A DNA stretch of 64,000 nucleotides. Origin: Thermohalobaculum sp039815685. Lineage in GTDB: Bacteria; Pseudomonadota; Alphaproteobacteria; Rhodobacterales; Rhodobacteraceae. Made by a program: the position numbers and the translations under genes. The stretch is taken from NCBI GenBank assembly GCA_039815685.1, contig JBCBYV010000021.1, forward strand, positions 25,112 to 89,111, written 5' to 3'. Each line of letters begins with the position of its first letter. Position 1 is the first letter of the stretch. Below, piece after piece: positions 1-8,392 of this stretch. The notes under the pieces were generated by a model. That model saw only the letters and a program-made list of their open reading frames with translations, did not search any database and was not told where the DNA came from.

Positions 1-1079
1 TCCAAGAAGGCGCTCAGCAGGAGGAGAACGAGCGCAAGACCAATAAGGCCGTTGCGCAGGAGGAGGTTCATGCGGTCCTCGAAGAGCGTGCTGCGATCAT
101 TCGCAATCGTCACGGCAAGCCCTTCGGGCAGGAACCGGCGGATATCCGCGACCGCCCGCTTCGCCGCGTCCGAGATCGCAAGCGGGCTCTCGTCGCCGAC
201 GCGCATGACCTGCAGCATCACCGCCGGGCGCCCGTCGAAGGACCGGCTCACCTTGCTCTCATCGAAGCCGCGCGTGACGCTCGCGATGTCGCCGAGCCGC
301 GCGATCCGCCCCTCGGCACCCAGCACGATCGGCAACGCGCGGAAGGCCTCGATCGTCTCGAGGCTGCTGTCGACCCGAAGCTGCACATCGCCGCGCGAGG
401 TCTCGATACGCCCGCCGCTCCGATCCTCCGTCGCGCGGTTGATCGCATTCGCAAGCTCCGCCAGCGTGACGCCCGTGGCGCGCAGCATCGTGCGTGAGAC
501 CTCCACCAGGATCTCGTGATCCGGCGCGTTCCTGAGCTCGACCGTGCTGATCCCCCCCTCCGCCTCGAGCCGGGCGGCGACCTGTTCGGCCGCGGCGCGC
601 AGGGAACGGCTGTCCACCTCGCCATGGACATGCACATCGAGGATCGGCTTCGGCTCCTTGTTGAGCCGGACGCGCGGGCGCTCCGCATCGCTCGGGAGCG
701 TGCGCAGGGTCGACATGATCTGCTGCGCCTCGGTCAGAAGCTCCTGCTTCTCGCTCTCCACCTTGGCGTCGAAGGCCAGTTTCGAGCTGCCCTGCCCACT
801 CCAGGACCAGATCGGACCGGCCTTGCTGAGCTCCGAGACCGGCGACTCGATCCGCAGCGTCACCGACTGCAGAACCTCTTCCGGCGTCGCCCCCGGCACG
901 GCGACCTCGATCATCACCCAGGGGTCGTTGAAGGGCGGAAAGACCTCCTTCACCAACCGCTGCATCGAGATGAGGCCGCCCACGACCAGGACCAGCATCA
1001 AGAGATTGGGCAGCACCGGGTGGCGCGCCGCCCAGCCGATGACGCCGTTGCGGGGGAGCCGCTCGGAGGGCTCGCTCAC
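1..1079 (-). CDS. RND efflux permease, N-terminal part (cut by window edge)
   Basis: This is the inner-membrane pump subunit of an RND (AcrB/HAE1-type) proton-driven exporter, working with the membrane-fusion protein encoded just upstream. About 359 codons are present and the 3' end lies outside the window. Translating from the GTG at 1079 gives a cytoplasmic N-terminus, a first membrane helix (LPNLLMLVLVVGG), then the typical porter-domain opening (PGATPEEVLQSVTLRIE) and porter repeats with no stop. A second hydrophobic stretch (LIGLALVLLLLSAFL) begins at the window edge, as expected for TM2. The GTG overlaps the stop of the fusion-protein gene as GTGA, so the pair is translationally coupled. 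The substrate cannot be told from this fragment. Confidence 0.9.
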   Translation of the reverse strand, partial: MSEPSERLPRNGVIGWAARHPVLPNLLMLVLVVGGLISMQRLVKEVFPPFNDPWVMIEVAVPGATPEEVLQSVTLRIESPVSELSKAGPIWSWSGQGSSKLAFDAKVESEKQELLTEAQQIMSTLRTLPSDAERPRVRLNKEPKPILDVHVHGEVDSRSLRAAAEQVAARLEAEGGISTVELRNAPDHEILVEVSRTMLRATGVTLAELANAINRATEDRSGGRIETSRGDVQLRVDSSLETIEAFRALPIVLGAEGRIARLGDIASVTRGFDESKVSRSFDGRPAVMLQVMRVGDESPLAISDAAKRAVADIRRFLPEGLAVTIANDRSTLFEDRMNLLLRNGLIGLALVLLLLSAFL

Positions 1080-2368
1080 CCGCCGCTCCGCGCAGTGGCG
1101 CCGCCCGGGGCTGCATCCTCGCCGAGACGGAGCTTCATGCCGTCTTTGTAGACAGCAAGGTCGGTCGTCACGATCCGGTCGCCGGCCGAAAGCCCGTCAG
1201 AGACCAGCACGACCTCCGCGCCGCGCCAGACGATCCGGAGCTTGCGCAGCTCCAGCCTGTCGTCGTTGCCATAGACCCACGCCGTATCGTCGGGGCGGAG
1301 ATAGCGACGCGGCAGCTCGACCGCGCCGGGCAGCACCTCACCGGCGATCTCGGCGCGCAGGTAGCTCTCGAGCCTCACGACCGGCAGGTCCGCATTCTCC
1401 GGCAGGAGCGCGAGCGGGTCCGGGATACGCACCGTCACCACGGCGAGCGTTCCGCCCTCCTCGAGCGCGGCGCCGATGCGCGTGACGACACCTTCGCGGT
1501 AGCTCCCGGCGGGCCAGACGCCGGGCTGTTCGAGGCGGACCGTCTGTCCCGGCGCGACCCAGCCGAGAGCGGTTAGCGGCAGCGTCACGCGCGTCTCGAA
1601 GGCGTCGGTCGCCACAAGCCGCGCGGCCACGGCACCGGCGGTGAGGATCGTGCCGGGCTCGATCGCCTCCTCCATCACCACGGCATCGAAGGGCACGGTG
1701 ACGACGGCCTTGTTCAGGGCCTCGCTCGCACGCTCGCGCTGTGCCACCGCTGCCGCCTTCGCCGCCTCGAGCTCCGCCATCTGCGGCTCGCGCAGGATCA
1801 GCGATCTCTGCCGCGGCGTGACCTTGAGGGGGAGGCGCTCGAAGTCCTGCCGCGCCCGGTCCCCCTGCCCCAGTTCCATGGTGATGCGCGCCTCGATCTC
1901 CGCGACACGCGCCTCCGCCTCCCGGATCGAGAGCATGAGGTCCGTGGTCTCGAGCCGGAAGGCGACTGTGCCGGCCGCAACCGTCCCGTCGACGACCAGG
2001 TCCGGGGCCACATCCTGAAGCCGCCCCGTGATCTCGCTCGACAGCACCAGCTCCCGCGCCGCGGCGACCCGGCCGAAGGCTTCGATGCGCGGTCCGACCG
2101 CTGCGGGGGCCGCAGGCTCGACGCTCACCAGCCGCGGCAGCCGCTTCGGACCCGCGACGACGGGCTCGGGCGCGGTCGCGGCGATGCGCTCCCAGGCAAC
2201 GGCCGCGGCCACAAGGATCGCAAGGGGCACGAGCGCCTTCAGTACGCCCGACACCGCGCGGTGCCATAGCGGCGCCGAGCGCGGCGCGGCTTCCGGCCAC
2301 GCCGCATCATCCGCCTGCGGACCCGCGGGTCGCAGCGGCGTCGCTCTCGCAATGGCGCGGTCGTTCAC
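1076..2368 (-). CDS. Efflux RND transporter periplasmic adaptor (membrane-fusion) subunit
   Basis: HlyD/AcrA-family adaptor that would bridge the RND pump and an outer-membrane channel. The protein has a cytoplasmic N-terminus, one membrane anchor (VLKALVPLAILVAAAVAW), a lipoyl/barrel-sandwich segment (GRVAAARELVLSSEITGRL), an alpha-helical hairpin (REAEARVAEIEARI through ALNKAVV), the second lipoyl half (VPFDAVVMEEAIEPGTIL) and a beta-barrel and membrane-proximal region. I start it at the GTG at 2368 (430 aa) because GGAG lies 8 nt upstream. A GTG at 2398 in the same frame has no such site. The stop overlaps the pump gene's start (GTGA). It is divergent from yacG. Confidence 0.88.
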   Translation of the reverse strand: MNDRAIARATPLRPAGPQADDAAWPEAAPRSAPLWHRAVSGVLKALVPLAILVAAAVAWERIAATAPEPVVAGPKRLPRLVSVEPAAPAAVGPRIEAFGRVAAARELVLSSEITGRLQDVAPDLVVDGTVAAGTVAFRLETTDLMLSIREAEARVAEIEARITMELGQGDRARQDFERLPLKVTPRQRSLILREPQMAELEAAKAAAVAQRERASEALNKAVVTVPFDAVVMEEAIEPGTILTAGAVAARLVATDAFETRVTLPLTALGWVAPGQTVRLEQPGVWPAGSYREGVVTRIGAALEEGGTLAVVTVRIPDPLALLPENADLPVVRLESYLRAEIAGEVLPGAVELPRRYLRPDDTAWVYGNDDRLELRKLRIVWRGAEVVLVSDGLSAGDRIVTTDLAVYKDGMKLRLGEDAAPGGATARSGG

Positions 2369-2434
2369 CCCAAATACTCCGCTACCAAGAGCACCCACCC
2401 CGGCGTAGGTTTTCGCCGTGGGATCCTAACCCTA

Positions 2435-2447
2435 CACCAAGTTGGTG
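2435..2447. promoter_or_regulatory. Perfect 13-bp palindrome between efflux operon and yacG
   Basis: CACCAA-G-TTGGTG is an inverted repeat with a single central base. It lies between the divergent starts of the fusion-protein gene (2368) and yacG (2478). It could be an operator for a dimeric regulator of the efflux genes, but no regulator gene is adjacent and a chance palindrome of this size cannot be excluded. Confidence 0.3.
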
Positions 2448-2477
2448 CCAGAACGGAAAGGTGACAGGAGAGCACAA

Positions 2478-2696
2478 ATGAGCGAGCCGCGCGTCAGAAG
2501 CGGCCGGTGTCCGATCTGCGGGGCTCCGACGGTACGCGATATGAGACCTTTCTGCTCCAAACGCTGCGCCGATATCGATCTCGGCCGGTGGTTGACCGGC
2601 GCCTATGCAATCCCGGTAGGGGACGGCGAAGACGATGAAGCCGTGCGCCCGGCCGGCGGGGACGGCGGGGAGGTCGGGGACGACGACAACCGCTGA
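2478..2696 (+). CDS. yacG: DNA gyrase inhibitor / zinc-binding protein YacG
   Basis: A 72-residue zinc-ribbon protein of the YacG family. In E. coli YacG binds GyrB and inhibits gyrase. The motif is clear: C-P-I-C near residue 13, then C-S-K-R-C about 16 residues later, followed by the family signature DIDLGRWLTGAYAIP. The tail after that is acidic and low complexity (GDGEDDEAVRP...). The ATG at 2478 has AGGAGA 7 nt upstream; an upstream TTG in frame lacks support. The last ~94 bp overlap the 3' end of a flagellar-operon gene on the other strand, so the acidic tail is antisense to that protein's Ser/Pro tail. Confidence 0.9.
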   Translation: MSEPRVRSGRCPICGAPTVRDMRPFCSKRCADIDLGRWLTGAYAIPVGDGEDDEAVRPAGGDGGEVGDDDNR

Positions 2697-3133
2697 GCGC
2701 CGCGACCGGGATGCGCCGCACGCATCAGCGTGAGATCCGCGCTCGACAGATCGGCCTCCAGCACCTGCCGGCGTGCCGCCTCGCGTCGCGCCTCGCGCAA
2801 CAGCGCACGGGCCGCCTCGTCGCGCTGTCGCGCAACGCCCAGCTTGTGTGCCGCTTCACGCTCCTCAAGGGCCGCAGCGGCACAGGCCGCCTCCAGCAAC
2901 CGCTGCTCCAACCGCGCGCGCCGCGCCGCCCGCGCGGCGAGCAACAGCGCGCCGCCGGTGGTCGCCTCGGTTCGCTGGGGCGCATTCTCGCGCTTGCCGT
3001 CCTCAAGAACCTCGATGCATCGCCGATGCTCCGCCCTTGCGCGGCGCAGACCGTCTTCGGCCGCCATCATCAAGGCCTCCGACGCCGAGACGACCGAGTG
3101 GAGGGCCGCAGCAGCCGAGCGCCGGGAACTCAT
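2603..3133 (-). CDS. Coiled-coil protein at end of flagellar export operon (possible FliJ analogue)
   Basis: The 176-aa product is Ala/Arg/Glu-rich and almost wholly helical from about residue 5 to 140 (for example LEEREAAHKLGVARQRDEAARALL), with no signal peptide or membrane segment. It starts with ATG at 3133, overlapping the flhB stop as ATGA, so it is co-translated with flhB. Size, helical character and position fit a FliJ-type export chaperone or stalk protein, but I see no decisive FliJ signature, so this is inference. The C-terminal ~31 residues (Ser/Pro-rich) are read antisense to yacG and may be the by-product of a lost stop codon. Confidence 0.6.
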   Translation of the reverse strand: MSSRRSAAAALHSVVSASEALMMAAEDGLRRARAEHRRCIEVLEDGKRENAPQRTEATTGGALLLAARAARRARLEQRLLEAACAAAALEEREAAHKLGVARQRDEAARALLREARREAARRQVLEADLSSADLTLMRAAHPGRGAQRLSSSPTSPPSPPAGRTASSSSPSPTGIA

Positions 3134-4224
3134 GCCTGACCCCGGCGCTTCGCGCGCAGATCCTCGGCAAAAAGGATGGCGGCCGCCACCGCGCGGTACT
3201 GCGCGGGCTCGATCTCCGCGCCGATCGGCGTCGTGGCGAAGAGCGCACGGGCCGTCGGCGGATCCTGATGGATCGGCACGCCTGCCGCCTCCGCCCGTTC
3301 GCGAATGCGCGCGGCAATCTCGTCCGCGCCCTTTGCCACACAGACCGGCGCGCTCGCGCCGCCGCGGGTCCAGCTCAGCGCGATCGCGACATGCGTCGGG
3401 TTCGTGATCACGACGGCGGCGTCCGGCACCTTCTCGATCATCCGGTTGGTGGCGATCTCCTCCGCCCGCTCGCGCCGCCGGGCCTTCAGCATCGGATCGC
3501 CCTCGGTCTCGCGCAGCTCGCGCTTCATCTCCTCGGGGCTCATGCGCAAGCGCTGCTCATGCTGGTGGCGCTGCCAGAAGAAATCCGCGAGCCCGACGAG
3601 GAGCGCGACCCCGAGCGTGCCCGTCAGGATCTGCCGGAGCGGGACTTCCATCAGCCGCGGCAGCAGGCGCGCCTCGACCTGCACGCTGCCGGCCATCCAG
3701 TCCGCGAGGCCGACGAGCACGACGGCAAAGACGAGCAGGAGCAGTCCCAGCTTCGCCGAGCTCTTCACGAACTCGCCAAGCCCGTGCAGCCCGTATTTCT
3801 GTCCCGCGTTCTCGATGGGCGAGATGCGCGATAGCTTCGGCATCACGCGGTCCGGCGCGACGACGACGCTGCGGGTGGCAACCAGATAAGCGATCAGCAA
3901 GAGGGCGGGGAGGAACAGGATGGGCGCTACCGCCCGCCCCATATCCACGGCAAGCCTGGACCAGAGAGCCGGATCGCCCGCCATCGCCCGCGCGCCAAGC
4001 GCGCCCGGCGCCTCCAGGATCGCTGTAAGCGAGGCGCCAGCCGCGGCCGCGCCGTCCCTCGCGCCGAGGGCGAGGGCCACCGCCAGCCCGATATAGGCTA
4101 TGGCCGTCTGGGCGTCCTGCGCGCGCGGAAGATCACCCTTTCGGCGCGCCTCCTCGCGCTTGCGCTCCGTCGCGGGGAGGCTGCGTTCCTGCCCGCCATC
4201 CTCGCCGCCCCCGCCCCCGCTCAC
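3130..4224 (-). CDS. flhB: Flagellar export switch protein FlhB
   Basis: FlhB is the substrate-specificity switch of the flagellar type III export gate in the inner membrane. The 364-aa product has the usual start (LPATERKREEARRKGDLPRAQD, after a Gly-rich leader), four membrane helices between about residues 40 and 215, and the cytoplasmic domain. The autocleavage motif NPTH is intact at about 275-278 (VVITNPTHVAIALSW). The linker (QHEQRLRMSPEEMKRELRETEGDP) is typical. The start is a GTG at 4224 overlapping the fliR stop (GTGA). The next gene starts within its own stop. FliK, which triggers the switch, is encoded at about 16-17.7 kb. Confidence 0.96.
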   Translation of the reverse strand: MSGGGGGEDGGQERSLPATERKREEARRKGDLPRAQDAQTAIAYIGLAVALALGARDGAAAAGASLTAILEAPGALGARAMAGDPALWSRLAVDMGRAVAPILFLPALLLIAYLVATRSVVVAPDRVMPKLSRISPIENAGQKYGLHGLGEFVKSSAKLGLLLLVFAVVLVGLADWMAGSVQVEARLLPRLMEVPLRQILTGTLGVALLVGLADFFWQRHQHEQRLRMSPEEMKRELRETEGDPMLKARRRERAEEIATNRMIEKVPDAAVVITNPTHVAIALSWTRGGASAPVCVAKGADEIAARIRERAEAAGVPIHQDPPTARALFATTPIGAEIEPAQYRAVAAAILFAEDLRAKRRGQA

Positions 4225-5087
4225 GGCAGCCCGCCCTGTCCCGGGCGGGGCGCGAGCGGGCCGGCGAGCGGATCCTGCGACACCGCAAAACGCGCGTCCT
4301 CCCAGCGCGCCATCATGTCCGGCAGCGACAGCCAGAGGACCGCAAAGCCGAGCCCGACAAGGAGCGGTATGCCGACAAGCGCCACCAGAAGCTGCGGCAT
4401 CGCACGGCTCAAGGCGCCCAGGATCAGGTTATAGGCGAAGCCTGCGAGCACGAAGGGCACAGCGAGGCTGAGGCCCAAGGAGAACGTGTCGGCAACCCTC
4501 TCGGCCGACCAGTCCGCCACGGCGGGTCCCGCGAGCCCCAGTCCGAAGGGCAAGAGCGCATAGAGGCCCGCGAGAGCGGCGACGGTATCCACATGCAGCC
4601 CTGCCGCCAGCATGAGCGCGATGCCTCCCATCGTCAGGAACGTCGCGAGCGAAGGCTCCGACTCACCCGCCAGCGGATTGCCGAAGATGTGGCTGATGCT
4701 GATGCTCTGCGACGCGACCGTGCCCGCGATCTGCAAGGCCCAGACAAGAAGCCGGAAAGCGATGCCGATGAGGAGCCCCGCCGCCGCTTCGGCGGAGATC
4801 AGCAGAAGGAGCGGGAGCGGCAGGGCCGGCACCTCTTCGGCAAAACGCGCGATCAGCGGTGCGAGAAGCCAGGCGATCGCGAGCGCGATGCCAAGGCGCA
4901 CCCTGATCGGAATGCCGCGCTCGCCAAGCCCGGGCAGCACCGCCATCGTCGCGCCGACCCGCGCGAAGACGCCCGCCGCCGCGATCACGAAGGGTGGTGC
5001 GGCACCCAGCAGGCCTGCGAGAACGGCGATCAGCACGTCCTCGCCGGGCATCCCGTTCACGATGCCCTCGGGGGGCGGGTCGGACAC
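4221..5087 (-). CDS. fliR: Flagellar export gate protein FliR
   Basis: FliR is part of the FliP5-FliQ4-FliR1 export gate. The 288-aa product has six hydrophobic segments and FliR landmarks: RVGATMAVLPGLGERGIPIRVRLGIALAIAWLL near the N-terminus, and SISISHIFGNPLAGESEPSLATFLTMGG in the middle. The tracked start is a GTG at 5087, 19 bp after flhA and without a clear Shine-Dalgarno. A GTG or ATG 9-12 codons further in (within EGIVNGMPG) would also leave the first helix intact. It lies between flhA and flhB and overlaps flhB by 4 bp. Confidence 0.94.
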   Translation of the reverse strand: MSDPPPEGIVNGMPGEDVLIAVLAGLLGAAPPFVIAAAGVFARVGATMAVLPGLGERGIPIRVRLGIALAIAWLLAPLIARFAEEVPALPLPLLLLISAEAAAGLLIGIAFRLLVWALQIAGTVASQSISISHIFGNPLAGESEPSLATFLTMGGIALMLAAGLHVDTVAALAGLYALLPFGLGLAGPAVADWSAERVADTFSLGLSLAVPFVLAGFAYNLILGALSRAMPQLLVALVGIPLLVGLGFAVLWLSLPDMMARWEDARFAVSQDPLAGPLAPRPGQGGLP

Positions 5088-5106
5088 TGCAACGCGCTAA
5101 GACGGT

Positions 5107-7236
5107 TCAGCATTGCGCCGTTCCCACCAGGCTCAGCGGCGTCCGGTTGCCGATTTCCTCGTAAGACAGGACGGGGTTCAGGATGCCCTTGGCCTCGAGG
5201 ATCTCGCTCAGGAAACGCCGCCGCCGCGCGCTGGTGGCAATCGCTGCCGTCAGGCCGCGACGCGCCGGGGCGCTGAGGGCGTGCTTCACGCTCTCGGCCA
5301 GACGGTTGAAGGCATCGGGCGGCAGCGCGATGTCAGCCGATGGGGTCGGCGCGGCAGGGCTCGGCGCCGGCGCCTCGCCGACCGGTTGCTCGTGCTTCTC
5401 GAAGAGCGCTTCCCACCCTTCATCGAGCTGGATGAGCGGTAGTCGGCCCTCCGTATCCGTCAGCCGGGACACGATCAGAAAGGCGATGCGCCGGCGAACA
5501 TGCTCGATCGTCGCATCGAGCGCCAAACCAGCCGATCGCGCTTCCGCCGCTGCTTCGAGGATCAGTTGCAGGTTGCGGACCGGCGCGCGTTCTTCCAGCA
5601 ACCCGCGCAAGACACCCTGCAGCAGGTCGTGCGGCACGCGCTCCGGCACGAATTCATCGACGAGCTTGCGGTTCGCTTCGGCGCGGGTGGCGTCGGAAGG
5701 CCGGGCAAATTCGTCCAGCAACCGGCGGAGCGCGCGGCGGGTGCAAAGCCTGCCGAGATTGCCCTTCACCGTCTCCAGAAGATGCGTCGCAACGACCTCG
5801 GCGGGTGTGATGATCGGCAGGCCCAGGACCTCCGCCTCCTCCTGGCGTTCGGGCGAGATCCAGCGCGCCGGAGCCCCGTAGACAGGCTCGGCCACATCCC
5901 GGCCCTCCGCCGGCAACGCCAGATCCTCCCGCAACAGCACCATGACCTGCCCGGGCTCCAGCAGGGCGCGCGCGGCCTCTGTCCCGTGGATCAGGATGGC
6001 GTAGTGATTGCCGGGCAGGAGCGGGTCATCCGTCAGCCGCACCTCCGGCATCACGAAGCCGAACTCGGTCGCGATGTGTCGGCGCATATTGCTGATCCGC
6101 GCATCGAGCCCAGCACCCGGCGCGATGATCGTCGGCAGAAGCGCTGGGCTGAACCGGACATGGATCTCGTCGACGTCTAGGAGATCCCCGAGCGGCCGGT
6201 CGCGGCCAAGCACGCCCTCATCGGTCGTCTCTGGTTCGGGCTCGGCCTCATCCTCTGCTGGGTGCTGCCAGACGAGCCAGGCAACGCCGCCGAGCAGGGC
6301 CGCACCTGTCACGAACGGGATGAAGGGCAATCCCGGCAGAAAGGCGAGCAGAGCCATCAGCCCCGCGACAGTCGCCAGCGCCGCCGGGTAGCCGCCGAGC
6401 TGGCTGCCGAGCGCCCGGTCGGCCGTCCCCACGACCCCGCCCTTCGAGAGCAGGAGGGCCGCCGCGATCGAGGTAATGACCGACGGGATCTGGCTAACCA
6501 GCCCGTCGCCCACCGTCAGCATGGTGTAGGTCTCGACGGCCTCCGACAGCGTGAGGCCATGCGCGGCAAGGCCCATGGCAAGGCCCATCACCAGGTTGAG
6601 GAGCGTGATCAGAAGGCCCGCCACCGCGTCGCCCTTCACGAACTTGGAGGCACCGTCGAGGGAGCCGTAGAACGTGGTCTCCTCCTGCTCGAGACGCCGC
6701 CGCTCCTTGGCTTCCGCATGGCTCAGGGCGCCGGCCGCCATGTCGCTGTCGATCGCAAGCTGTTTGCCGGGCATGGCATCCAGCGCGAAGCGCGCGCCGA
6801 CCTCCGCCATACGCCCCGCGCCCTTCGTGATGACCACGAAGTTCACGATGAGCAGCACGCAGAAGACCACGAGGCCAAGGAAAATGTTGCCGCTCATGAT
6901 GAAGCGCGCGAACCCCTCGATCACGCCGCCCGCTGCGTCCGGGCCGGTGTGCCCCTCTCCGATGATAAGCTTCGTCGAGGCGACGTTGAGTGCGAGGCGC
7001 AGCATCAGCGCGCCCAGCAGGACCGTCGGGAAGGATGAGAAGTCCAGCGGCCGCTGGATGAAGAGCGTGATGGTGAAGATCAGGATCGCGAGCGCAAAGG
7101 AGGCCGCCAGCCCGATATCAAGGAGCCAGGCCGGCATCGGCAGGATCATCATGCAGATGACCCCCATCAGCGCCAGCGCCAGCATCACCGTCGGAGGCGG
7201 CGCGGCCGATATCTCCCCGATGACGGGCAGCTTCAT
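5107..7236 (-). CDS. flhA: Flagellar export gate protein FlhA
   Basis: FlhA forms the nonameric export gate ring. At 709 aa it is the normal length. The N-terminal half holds the membrane helices and the conserved FHIPEP-family stretch (LRLALNVASTKLIIGEGHTGPDAAGGVIEGF, then FVVITKGAGRMAEVGARFALDAMPGKQLAIDSDMAAG, here described in two blocks). The C-terminal half, from about residue 330, is the cytoplasmic chaperone/substrate docking domain. The ATG at 7236 overlaps the stop of the upstream transglycosylase gene as ATGA. It sits in a tight operon with fliQ upstream and fliR downstream. Confidence 0.97.
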   Translation of the reverse strand: MKLPVIGEISAAPPPTVMLALALMGVICMMILPMPAWLLDIGLAASFALAILIFTITLFIQRPLDFSSFPTVLLGALMLRLALNVASTKLIIGEGHTGPDAAGGVIEGFARFIMSGNIFLGLVVFCVLLIVNFVVITKGAGRMAEVGARFALDAMPGKQLAIDSDMAAGALSHAEAKERRRLEQEETTFYGSLDGASKFVKGDAVAGLLITLLNLVMGLAMGLAAHGLTLSEAVETYTMLTVGDGLVSQIPSVITSIAAALLLSKGGVVGTADRALGSQLGGYPAALATVAGLMALLAFLPGLPFIPFVTGAALLGGVAWLVWQHPAEDEAEPEPETTDEGVLGRDRPLGDLLDVDEIHVRFSPALLPTIIAPGAGLDARISNMRRHIATEFGFVMPEVRLTDDPLLPGNHYAILIHGTEAARALLEPGQVMVLLREDLALPAEGRDVAEPVYGAPARWISPERQEEAEVLGLPIITPAEVVATHLLETVKGNLGRLCTRRALRRLLDEFARPSDATRAEANRKLVDEFVPERVPHDLLQGVLRGLLEERAPVRNLQLILEAAAEARSAGLALDATIEHVRRRIAFLIVSRLTDTEGRLPLIQLDEGWEALFEKHEQPVGEAPAPSPAAPTPSADIALPPDAFNRLAESVKHALSAPARRGLTAAIATSARRRRFLSEILEAKGILNPVLSYEEIGNRTPLSLVGTAQC

Positions 7237-8114
7237 CTGGTGGTGCTCAGCGACGATTGACTGTCAATTCGAGCGGCATGCCTTTCGCTCGGAAAGAGCG
7301 TGCCATCCTCTCCGGGCGGCCTGCCCGCCCTGGGCAAACGCCCGATCAGAGGTCCGCCCGGTTTCGGGACGAGCAGGCGACCGGTCGCAGCTTCAATGAG
7401 CGCGCGCCCCGCGCCCGCATCGATGAACCGGCCCTTGGTCCGGTCGCGCGCCGTCCGGATCGTTGCGGCGGATGCCAGGGCCGACAGCTCTTTCTTACGC
7501 CCCTCGCTTGGGACCTGAACATCCGCAAGCGCGGTTCTCTCCTTCACCTCCGGCAGCTGGGCGCCCATGACACGCGCCACACGGGCACGATAGGCGCGGG
7601 ACAGCGTCGGCGTGCGGGAATGGTAGAGACCGGCCGCGATCATCCAGTCCCCCGTCTCACGATAGAGTTCGCTCAGAAACCGCGCCGCGTAGGCGGCATT
7701 GCTCCGAGGCTCAATCATTGCCTCGAGCGACGCGAAAGCATCCCCATGCCAGCGATGGTTGATCTGGAAGCAACCGAGATCGAAGTTCCGGTCGCCACGG
7801 CGAAGACGCTTGGCGGCATCGGCCAGCACAGCCTTACGGGTCTCGAACCAAGTACCTTTGCCCGTCGCGTTCATCGCCCAGGGCCATGGCTCGACGCCGC
7901 CGCCCCGCCGCCGACCCGTCTCGACCAGTGCGATTGCCCGCATGAGCTCTTCCGGCACGCCCAAGGCCGCCGCCGCCTCGCGTCCCGCAGCCTCGCAGAG
8001 ACCGCCAGCCGATGCAGCGCTGCTGCTGGCGACGGTAGAAAGCGGCGCGACAAGAAGGACCGCAAGCCAAAAGGCTGACCTGCAACGACGCCGTTGCGAT
8101 GCAGGCGTCCTCAT
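7233..8114 (-). CDS. Exported lytic transglycosylase in the flagellar operon
   Basis: A 293-aa SLT-type lytic transglycosylase that would cleave peptidoglycan to let the rod pass. It has a signal peptide (hydrophobic FWLAVLLVAPLSTVA, then SSAASAGG), the SLT fold opening GVPEELMRAIALVETG with the likely catalytic Glu at residue 65, the GCFQINHRWHG motif, and AAGLYHSRTPTLSRAY. The C-terminal ~110 residues have no domain I recognise. It is wedged between fliQ and flhA with ATGA overlaps on both sides, so it is part of the export operon. It probably replaces the muramidase domain that FlgJ lacks here (FlgJ is only 101 aa). Confidence 0.88.
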   Translation of the reverse strand: MRTPASQRRRCRSAFWLAVLLVAPLSTVASSSAASAGGLCEAAGREAAAALGVPEELMRAIALVETGRRRGGGVEPWPWAMNATGKGTWFETRKAVLADAAKRLRRGDRNFDLGCFQINHRWHGDAFASLEAMIEPRSNAAYAARFLSELYRETGDWMIAAGLYHSRTPTLSRAYRARVARVMGAQLPEVKERTALADVQVPSEGRKKELSALASAATIRTARDRTKGRFIDAGAGRALIEAATGRLLVPKPGGPLIGRLPRAGRPPGEDGTLFPSERHAARIDSQSSLSTTR

Positions 8115-8377
8115 ATCGCTGCGATCTGCGGCAGGATCACCTCGCCAAAGAGGCGGAGCAGACCGTTGGTCATGAAGGTGAGCGTTGCCACGAACGTGAC
8201 GACGATCGCCACGAGCTTCGGCACAAAGGTGAGCGTCAGCTCCTGGATCGAGGTCAAGGCCTGCAAGAGGCCGATGGCAAGCCCCGTGACGAGCGCCACG
8301 GTCAAGACCGGGCCCGAGATCACAAGCGCGGTCCAGGCGGCCTCGCGCATCAGCGCGATCACCATTGTGGTGTCCAT
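8111..8377 (-). CDS. fliQ: Flagellar export gate protein FliQ
   Basis: FliQ is a small two-helix component of the export gate. The 88-aa product has the expected pattern: MREAAWTALVISGPVLTVALVTGLAIGLLQALTSIQE split by the family turn (LLQALTSIQELTLTFVPK) and a second helix (AIVVTFVATLTF). The ATG at 8377 has GGAGGGG upstream. The stop overlaps the start of the transglycosylase gene (ATGA). The fliE stop lies 15 bp upstream. Confidence 0.96.
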   Translation of the reverse strand: MDTTMVIALMREAAWTALVISGPVLTVALVTGLAIGLLQALTSIQELTLTFVPKLVAIVVTFVATLTFMTNGLLRLFGEVILPQIAAI

Positions 8378-8392
8378 GACCGGTCCCCTCCG

